Translations under genes and position numbers: made by a program
The notes under the pieces: model-generated
The model's input: the letters and a program-made list of their open reading frames with translations, nothing else
Databases searched by the model: none
Told to the model about the DNA's origin: nothing
In this document: positions 18,363 through 23,497 of the stretch, piece after piece
Layout: every line of letters starts with the position of its first letter
How positions within the stretch are numbered: position 1 is the first letter of the stretch
Virus record (IMG/VR): IMGVR_UViG_3300026483_000044
Coordinates: 1 to 23,497 of that record
DNA length: 23,497 nt
Reading direction: 5' to 3' (one strand)
From: a virus

Positions 18363-19373
18363 TTTAACAAAGCGGCAGTGTTTACTGACATACACTTAGG
18401 TATGAAAGGCAACTCTCGAGTTCACAATCAGGACTGCGAGGACTATATTGACTGGTATATCGAACAAGCTAAGGCTCACGGATGTGAAACTGGCTTGTTT
18501 TGTGGCGACTGGCACCATAATAGAAACAGTCTTAACCTTACAACTATGGATACAACTATTAGACTACTAGAAAAACTAGGTGCTGCCTTTGAAAACTTTT
18601 ATATGTTTGCTGGTAACCACGACTTGTACTACAAAGACAAGCGTGATATCAGTTCAACTGAGTTTGCAAGACACATACCGGGCATTACCGTAATAGATCA
18701 AATGATGGTCCAAGACGATGTTGCACTGGTTCCGTGGTTAGTTGGCGACGAGTGGAAGAAGATCGAAAAGTTAAAAGCAAAATACTTGTTTGGTCACTTC
18801 GAACTCCCATCGTTTTATATGAACGCTATGGTACAGATGCCAGACCACGGAGAACTAAAAGCTGAACACTTCAAGAATCAAGAGTATGTGTTCAGTGGAC
18901 ACTTCCACAAGCGTCAGAAACAAGGAAAGGTACATTACATTGGTAATGCTTTTCCACACAACTACGCAGATGCGTGGGACGATGCACGTGGTATGATGAT
19001 ACTGGACAAAGAAAATGATGTAGAACCATTGTACATCGACTGGACAGAGTGTCCTAAGTACCGTACAGTCAAGCTATCAAAGCTGATCGACGAGAAAGAT
19101 ACTCTTATCAAGCCAAACATGTATCTCAGGGTTACACTTGACATTGATATCAGCTACGAAGAAGCAACTTTTATCAAAGAAACCTTTATGGAAACATATA
19201 GTTGCAGAGAAATAACACTTATTCCAAACAAAAACATCGAAGATATTACAACCGACCTTGACATTGAACAGTTTGAGAGTGTGGATCAGATTGTAAGCAA
19301 CGAGATACAAGCAATCGACAGTGAACAGTTTAACAAAAAACTATTATTAGACATATATAACGAGCTAACATGA
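18360..19373 (+). CDS. gp47: Recombination endonuclease subunit gp47-like (Mre11 family)
   Basis: A 337-residue metallophosphoesterase (T4 gp47 is about the same length, 339). Together with gp46 it forms the Mre11/Rad50-like nuclease that resects DNA ends for recombination-dependent replication and host DNA breakdown. All expected metal-binding motifs are present in order: D10-x-H12 (FTDIHLG), G49-D50 (FCGDWHHN), G85-N-H-D88 (FAGNHDLYY), H146 (FGHFELP) and the paired H181/H183 (FSGHFHKR). The protein starts with TTG, not ATG. Its stop overlaps the gp46 start as ATGA, so the two subunits are made in a coupled way. Confidence 0.93.
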   Translation: MFNKAAVFTDIHLGMKGNSRVHNQDCEDYIDWYIEQAKAHGCETGLFCGDWHHNRNSLNLTTMDTTIRLLEKLGAAFENFYMFAGNHDLYYKDKRDISSTEFARHIPGITVIDQMMVQDDVALVPWLVGDEWKKIEKLKAKYLFGHFELPSFYMNAMVQMPDHGELKAEHFKNQEYVFSGHFHKRQKQGKVHYIGNAFPHNYADAWDDARGMMILDKENDVEPLYIDWTECPKYRTVKLSKLIDEKDTLIKPNMYLRVTLDIDISYEEATFIKETFMETYSCREITLIPNKNIEDITTDLDIEQFESVDQIVSNEIQAIDSEQFNKKLLLDIYNELT

Positions 19374-21148
19374 TTAAGATACAAGACTTAACCGTAAAAA
19401 ACTTTATGAGTGTGGGTAATGTTACCCAGGCTGTTGACTTTAACAAAGAACAACTAACACTTGTACTAGGAGAGAACTTAGACCAAGGCGGAGATGACAC
19501 TGGATCACGTAATGGTACAGGTAAGACTACTATCATTAATGCATTAAGCTATGCATTGTATGGTACAGCTCTTACAAACATCAAACGCAACAACTTGATC
19601 AACAAAACTAACAGTAAAGGCATGCTAGTCACTCTTAACTTTAGTATAGGTGCTAACCAATACCGTATTGAGCGTGGTAGATCTCCAAATGTACTCAAGT
19701 TTTACGTAAACAATCACGAGCAGAAGGACGATTTACACGACGAATCACAAGGTGATAGCCGTAAAACACAAGAAGATATTAATAGTTTGCTTGATATGAC
19801 TCACGACATGTTTAAACACGTGGTTGCACTCAATACTTACACAGAACCTTTCCTAAGTATGCGAGCAAACGATCAACGTGCTATTATTGAGCAGTTGTTG
19901 GGCATTACCATACTTACTGAGAAGGCAGATAACTTAAAAGAAAAAGTAAAACAAACAAAAGATGCCATTACAGAAGAAACATTAAAGATTAATGCCATTG
20001 AAGCTGCAAATAAAAAGATTGAACAGAGTATTGAAACACTTGCAGGCAGACAACGTGCTTGGCAAAGCAAAAGTAGGCAAGACCAAGGAAAACTAGCAAC
20101 AGGCATCGAAGAATTAGAAAAACTAGACATTGAAGCTGAACTTGATGCGCATGAAAAACTAGCTAACTGGACTGAACACAACAATAAAATAACCTCTTTA
20201 AGGAAGGAGTTAAGCACACTCGAACCTGCACTACGGCGTGCCACTACTAGTGTTGAAAAGGTTAATAAAGACATCTTAGAATTAAAAGATGCAACATGTT
20301 ATACCTGTGGACAAGAGCTACATGCAGACAAAAAAGCCGAGATTGAATCACGAAAAGTGCAAGAACTTGACGATGCAGTTGCATATCAAGGCGAAGTTTC
20401 AAGTAAACTGAGCACAACTATGCAGTTATTAGAAGAAATAGGCGATATCAACGGCAAGCCTACTACTTTTTACGAAAATGCAAAAGAAGCATACGAACAT
20501 CGTAACAATGTAGACAATTTACGCAATACTTTGATAAGTAAACAGCAAGAAGAAGATCCTTATCAAACACAGATTGACGATTTAACAGAAACAGCACTAC
20601 AAGTCATTGACTGGGAACCAGTTAATCAACTTACATTACTCAAAGAACACCAAGAGTTTTTGCTAAAACTGTTAACAAACAAAGACTCGTTCATTCGTAA
20701 AAAGATTATAGATCAAAACTTAGCGTACTTGAACAACAGGCTCACATACTATCTTGATAAACTAGGCTTACCACATCAAGTTCAGTTTCAAAATGATTTA
20801 TCTACTGAGATTACTCAGTTAGGACAGGATTTAGACTTTGATAACTTGAGCAGAGGCGAACGTAACAGGCTAATACTAGGCATGAGCTGGGCATTTAGAG
20901 ATGTTTGGGAGTCGTTGTACCAAGGTATCAACCTATTGTTTATTGACGAGCTCATTGATAGCGGTATGGATACTGCTGGTGTTGAATCAGCACTTGCTGT
21001 ACTGAAGAAAATGGGCAGAGAACGTAGTAAAAATGTTTTTTTAATCTCACACAAAGACGAATTGATAGGTAGAGTTAACCATGTTATGAAAGTTATCAAA
21101 GAAAACGGCTTTACTAGTTACGAAAATGATATTGATATTATAGACTAA
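19370..21148 (+). CDS. gp46: Recombination endonuclease subunit gp46-like (Rad50/SMC ATPase)
   Basis: A 592-residue ATPase partner of gp47 (T4 gp46 is 560). N-terminal NFMSVG matches the T4 protein. Walker A is SRNGTGKTT at 46-54 (K52), preceded by a short insert (LDQGGDDTG) relative to T4 GRNGGGKST. Two coiled-coil arms rich in Glu/Lys flank a zinc hook C310-x-x-C313 (CYTCGQ). The C-terminal lobe has the ABC signature LSRGER (493-498), Walker B LLFIDE with D526/E527, and the H-loop ISHKDE with H561. All residues needed for ATP hydrolysis and hook dimerisation are present. The stop overlaps the next start by one base (TAATG). Confidence 0.94.
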   Translation: MIKIQDLTVKNFMSVGNVTQAVDFNKEQLTLVLGENLDQGGDDTGSRNGTGKTTIINALSYALYGTALTNIKRNNLINKTNSKGMLVTLNFSIGANQYRIERGRSPNVLKFYVNNHEQKDDLHDESQGDSRKTQEDINSLLDMTHDMFKHVVALNTYTEPFLSMRANDQRAIIEQLLGITILTEKADNLKEKVKQTKDAITEETLKINAIEAANKKIEQSIETLAGRQRAWQSKSRQDQGKLATGIEELEKLDIEAELDAHEKLANWTEHNNKITSLRKELSTLEPALRRATTSVEKVNKDILELKDATCYTCGQELHADKKAEIESRKVQELDDAVAYQGEVSSKLSTTMQLLEEIGDINGKPTTFYENAKEAYEHRNNVDNLRNTLISKQQEEDPYQTQIDDLTETALQVIDWEPVNQLTLLKEHQEFLLKLLTNKDSFIRKKIIDQNLAYLNNRLTYYLDKLGLPHQVQFQNDLSTEITQLGQDLDFDNLSRGERNRLILGMSWAFRDVWESLYQGINLLFIDELIDSGMDTAGVESALAVLKKMGRERSKNVFLISHKDELIGRVNHVMKVIKENGFTSYENDIDIID

Positions 21149-21357
21149 TGAACGATACTCACGACCAGATAATGCAAGCCGTATTAAGTTACTTGAAGGC
21201 TAGTGAAACATTCGAAAGAAGACCAAGCGAAAGTACAAAACGTACTGCTCGAAGAGAACTAAGATTGCTGATCGGTTTAGCAAAGCAAAGACAAGACGAA
21301 ATCATAAACAAATATGAAAGTCATATGATTGATTTACGTAGTAGGAGAGATAAATGA
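21148..21357 (+). CDS. Small basic helical protein, unknown function
   Basis: A 69-residue protein, probably all-helical, rich in Arg/Lys/Glu. The middle segment (STKRTARRELRLLIGLAKQR) recalls, by pattern only, the short Hc1-like histone-type proteins found in bacteria and some phages. I would not rely on this. T4 has a small unknown gene (45.2) at the same position after gene 46. It overlaps gp46 by one base at its start and the halogenase by four bases (ATGA) at its end, so it is clearly a translated member of this operon. It contains a strong AGGAG ribosome site for the next gene. Confidence 0.75.
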   Translation: MNDTHDQIMQAVLSYLKASETFERRPSESTKRTARRELRLLIGLAKQRQDEIINKYESHMIDLRSRRDK

Positions 21358-22997
21358 AAATAACTGTTGTAGGAAGTGGAACTGCTGGTAGTTTAACAAG
21401 TGCCTTCATAGCAAAAGAGTTTCCTAATGCAACAGTTGAAATGATACACAGTGAAAAAGTTGGTATCATAGGTGTTGGTGAGAGTATTACACCACATTTA
21501 CCCGGAATGCTTGGCGGACTAGGTGTAGATGAAAAACGTTTTATGCGTGAAACAGATGCTGTGTTTAAATACGGCAACAGCATGGAAGACTGGACAGATA
21601 CCGCAGACGGTCCTGATGTATTGAGAATGTTTTACTGGAGTAACGGATTAGAAAAAGAAAATACTTGGGAAAATGTTACAAGCACTTTCCCAAATGAAAT
21701 AAAAACAACTGATGTTTGGTTAGATGTATTCAAGAATGGAAGTGCGCCCGACTTAGATGTGTATCATCATAATGCCGAAGGGTATCAATACTGCAAGGAT
21801 TTAAAAATGCCATTTGATGACGATGGCAACTACTTATTACCTGCTACTGCAACATATGCTTATCATATTGACGCAGAAAAAACATCTCCATGGATTAGAA
21901 AAAATGTTTGTAGTGTATACGGTGTAATAGAAACAATAGCCCATGTTGAAAAAGTAAATACCAACGACGAAGGTATTACCAGTGTTATACTAGACAACGG
22001 ACGTGAAGTTACTAGTGACATTTGGATAGACTGTACTGGACTGTCTCGAGTTTTAATCGGCGAACTTACAAAAGATATGCACACTTACCAAGCAAACAAA
22101 GTAAACAGTGCATGGGTATGTCCTATCAACTATGAAGACAAAGAGTCCGAGCAAGTTAACTACACTAGAAGTATTAGACGAGACATGGGTTGGCAGTTTA
22201 GTATTGCGTTAACTAATAGAATAGGTACCGGATTAGTTTACAGTGATGAATATTTTACAGACGAACAAGCATTAGAATATTGGCATAGTATTATTAAAGG
22301 AAGACAAATACGAGAGCCAAGAAAATTAAAATGGACGCCTGGAAGATTAAAAACTCCAAATGTAGGAAATACATTTGCTATTGGCATGGCAGCAGGATTT
22401 ATTGATCCGTTAGAAGCCAATGCTGTTGTTAGTGCAATATCATGCATGAAAAGACTTGCATGGATGCTACAACGTGACTACGACAAAGATTACTATAATC
22501 GCAAAGTTACATACTACTTTGACGATATAGCAGACTTTACAGCAGTTCATTATACATTGAGTAGACGTGGCGATAATCATTTTTGGCAAGACATGAGACG
22601 TATTGGACGTGAACTTGATCATAAAGGACTTGTTAAGAAAAAATATTACGAACAAGCAAACTGCATGGATAGTGTTGTAGGTTATGTTACAGCATTTCCA
22701 GATGTAAACTGGTTGGATATTGCCAACAACTGGGTACAAGATTTAGATGATTGGCCTAGTAAGTCATCACCTGAACAACAGTCAGCATATATTCGCAGAG
22801 TACGTAATGAAAAGTTATTACACGAAATACATGCAAGTAATAATAAAAAATCGATTGACATGTTTATGAAAATGTATAATAATGTTAATGAATACAACAA
22901 AGGCTTAAACAAATGGCCAACTGATTACTTTAGTAAGATGTTTGGTCAACAATATATTAACAGGCACATCAACAACTCAAAAAAGACACAAGTATAA
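21354..22997 (+). CDS. Flavin-dependent halogenase (tryptophan-halogenase family)
   Basis: A 547-residue flavoprotein of the PrnA/RebH type. These enzymes use FADH2, O2 and halide to make HOX, which passes to a lysine and halogenates an aromatic substrate. The FAD motif G7-x-G9-x-x-G12 is at the N-terminus, and GVGESITP (40-47) matches the family GVGEATIP. K72 (in FKYGNSMEDW) fits the catalytic lysine. The family WxWxIP motif is altered to WQFSIA at 280-285. PLESTG is altered to PLEANA with the catalytic Glu kept as E354. Related cyanophage enzymes exist; VirX1 from a cyanophage was shown to iodinate. Substrate and halide are unknown here. ATG at 21354 has AGGAG 6 bases upstream and overlaps the preceding stop (ATGA), so it is expressed with the recombination genes. 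Confidence 0.9.
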   Translation: MKITVVGSGTAGSLTSAFIAKEFPNATVEMIHSEKVGIIGVGESITPHLPGMLGGLGVDEKRFMRETDAVFKYGNSMEDWTDTADGPDVLRMFYWSNGLEKENTWENVTSTFPNEIKTTDVWLDVFKNGSAPDLDVYHHNAEGYQYCKDLKMPFDDDGNYLLPATATYAYHIDAEKTSPWIRKNVCSVYGVIETIAHVEKVNTNDEGITSVILDNGREVTSDIWIDCTGLSRVLIGELTKDMHTYQANKVNSAWVCPINYEDKESEQVNYTRSIRRDMGWQFSIALTNRIGTGLVYSDEYFTDEQALEYWHSIIKGRQIREPRKLKWTPGRLKTPNVGNTFAIGMAAGFIDPLEANAVVSAISCMKRLAWMLQRDYDKDYYNRKVTYYFDDIADFTAVHYTLSRRGDNHFWQDMRRIGRELDHKGLVKKKYYEQANCMDSVVGYVTAFPDVNWLDIANNWVQDLDDWPSKSSPEQQSAYIRRVRNEKLLHEIHASNNKKSIDMFMKMYNNVNEYNKGLNKWPTDYFSKMFGQQYINRHINNSKKTQV

Positions 22998-23018
22998 TGT
23001 ATAAAATATAAACACTAT

Positions 23019-23468
23019 ATGAGTTGGACATACAAAGGTAAACAGATAGAATCAATACCAGATGAGTACGAAGGATTTGTTTATCTTATTACTAACACTA
23101 CTACAGGCCAAAAATATATAGGTAAAAAACTAGCAAAGTTTAAAACTACCAAGCCACCACTCAAAGGCAAGAAGAATAAACGTAGAGGCTACAAAGAAAG
23201 CGACTGGCAAACTTATTGGGGATCCAGTGATAGACTAAACGCAGACGTAGCATCACTAGGCGAAGATAAGTTTACAAGAGAAATATTATACCTATGTAAA
23301 GGTAGGGGCGAAATGTCCTACATAGAGGCAAGAGAACAGTTTGACAGGCGTGTACTTGAAACAGATGATTACTACAACGGTATCATTAATGTTAGAGTAG
23401 GCGGATCAGACAAACTCAAACAGGCACTGCTAGAACAACACATACAGGCAAAACATTCCAACACATAA
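23019..23468 (+). CDS. SegE-like GIY-YIG domain protein
   Basis: A 149-residue protein. VYL at 21-23 and YIG at 33-35, 9 residues apart, form the GIY-YIG signature (FVYLITNTTTGQKYIGKK). A Lys/Arg-rich loop follows, then SDWQTYWGSS (61-70) and later MSYIEAREQF. This combination resembles the SegE-type endonuclease domain of T4-like phages. SegE in T4 is a free-standing homing endonuclease. Whether this copy cuts DNA, and where, cannot be told. No DNA-binding domain is obvious beyond the basic loop. The ATG at 23019 has no clear Shine-Dalgarno sequence and follows the halogenase stop by 21 AT-rich bases. The remaining 29 bases of the window hold nothing recognisable. Confidence 0.75.
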   Translation: MSWTYKGKQIESIPDEYEGFVYLITNTTTGQKYIGKKLAKFKTTKPPLKGKKNKRRGYKESDWQTYWGSSDRLNADVASLGEDKFTREILYLCKGRGEMSYIEAREQFDRRVLETDDYYNGIINVRVGGSDKLKQALLEQHIQAKHSNT

Positions 23469-23497
23469 GGTTGGCGGGCCAGATTAAAAATACCGCT

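Noticed and set aside
22993-22998. TATAAT before the GIY-YIG gene as a promoter
   Set aside because: No -35-like box lies about 17 bases upstream (around 22970-22975) and there is no extended -10, so it is probably an AT-rich coincidence spanning the halogenase stop.
23472-23481. TGGCGGGCCA-type short inverted repeat as a terminator
   Set aside because: The stem is only about three to four bases and no T-run follows before the window ends.

Overview
The window is part of the genome of a T4-like tailed phage (myovirus), most likely marine. It is AT-rich and gene-dense. Its closest resemblance, by recognition of family motifs rather than by search, is to cyanophage and pelagiphage-type myoviruses. 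The evidence is a run of T4-type baseplate genes beside homologues of T4 gp55, gp47 and gp46, plus a flavin-dependent halogenase and a SegE-like GIY-YIG protein of the kinds seen in marine T4-like phages. No photosynthesis genes are visible, so the host cannot be named.

Leftward block (minus strand, 17402 down to base 1): eight tail and baseplate genes in transcription order. They are a baseplate or tube-cap-like protein, a gp53-like wedge protein, a large hub protein with a glycine-rich insert, a gp5-like hub/needle protein without lysozyme, a glycine-zipper protein in the place where T4 has its spike-tip gene, gp25, an enlarged gp6, and a giant structural gene of at least 2408 codons that runs off the left edge. 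Many junctions are TAATG or directly abutting stop/start pairs, so they are likely translationally coupled. Where a gap exists, a TAAATA late-promoter-like element lies in or beside it.

A 72-base divergent control region (17403-17474) separates the two blocks. It holds a consensus host-type promoter (TTGACA, 17 bp, TATAAT) for the late sigma factor gene gp55. Immediately back to back on the other strand is a TAAATA element facing the structural block.

Rightward block (plus strand, 17475-23468): gp55 (late sigma factor), then a second host-type promoter and a tightly coupled operon. The operon encodes gp47 and gp46 (Mre11/Rad50-like recombination nuclease), a 69-residue basic helical protein, a flavin-dependent halogenase and finally a SegE-like GIY-YIG protein. 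The inferred logic is that host RNA polymerase first transcribes gp55 and the recombination/halogenase genes. gp55 then redirects polymerase to late promoters and switches on the leftward tail block. No stretch of more than 300 bases lacks a gene, and I saw no tRNA, CRISPR array, insertion sequence or convincing terminator.
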